From Phycisphaerales bacterium (lineage in GTDB: Bacteria; Planctomycetota; Phycisphaerae; SM23-33), in assembly GCA_003171235.1 (NCBI GenBank), contig PMYM01000045.1:18189-32960 (forward strand): a DNA stretch of 14,772 bases. Direction: 5' to 3'. The notes beneath the pieces are model-generated. The model did no database searches. It had not been told where the DNA came from and saw only the letters and a list, made by a program, of their open reading frames with translations. The position numbers and the translations under genes are program-made. Positions within the stretch are counted from its first letter, which is position 1; each line of letters begins with the position of its first letter. Of the stretch, positions 14,748 through 14,772 are shown in pieces.

Positions 14748-14772
14748 CAGGCGTCCGTGCCTTCTGCAGCGC

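Overview
The window is GC-rich bacterial chromosome (about 65% G+C by eye) with mostly housekeeping genes and unusually repeat-filled gaps. The most likely source is an uncultured Planctomycetota-type bacterium, perhaps Phycisphaerae-like. That is an inference from the general look of the proteins, the palindromic repeats between genes and a SurA/PpiD-like protein with no visible parvulin domain; no marker in the window proves it. A class 1B dihydroorotate dehydrogenase (PyrK/PyrD) and a double-cubane-type iron-sulfur protein fit an anaerobic or facultative lifestyle.

Layout. 2-1489 (+): the 3' three quarters of dnaK, cut by the window edge. 1490-2796: about 1.3 kb with no supported gene, filled with hairpins, a 113-bp MITE-like element (2196-2308) and a 108-bp palindromic element (2350-2457). 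2797-5225 (-): ctp-type S41 protease followed by tsaD, overlapping by 4 nt. 5328-5400 (-): tRNA-Phe(GAA) with its own promoter. 5533-7836 (-): a membrane-anchored SurA/PpiD-like protein. 8115-9578 (-): rtcB RNA ligase. 9865-11034 (-): a YjiM-like member of the 2-hydroxyacyl-CoA dehydratase / double-cubane cluster family, without its usual ATPase partner. 11035-11575: hairpin-rich gap. 11576-13505 (-): pyrK then pyrD, with a perfect palindrome between them. 13520-13854 (+): the dead 3' end of a DDE integrase/transposase. 13853-14355: a lower-GC cassette bounded by 25-bp inverted repeats carrying one uncharacterised gene. 14433-14747 (+): one fibronectin type III domain, probably a fragment.

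How the parts relate. TsaD (tRNA t6A), tRNA-Phe and RtcB (RNA ligation) concern tRNA and RNA. DnaK, the SurA/PpiD-like protein and the S41 protease concern protein folding and envelope quality control. PyrK and PyrD form one enzyme of pyrimidine synthesis. Only ctp-tsaD and pyrK-pyrD look like real operons. The other genes are separated by gaps of about 130 to 540 bp that hold repeats.

The strongest leads are the inverted-repeat cassette at 13853-14355; imperfect tandem repeats with a fixed 7-nt period and varying sequence, found in several separate gaps and often just after stop codons; and a dispersed palindrome family sharing the core CATCTTGCCCG, one member of which sits inside the pyrK-pyrD operon. 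I found no clear evidence for a complete new multi-gene system.
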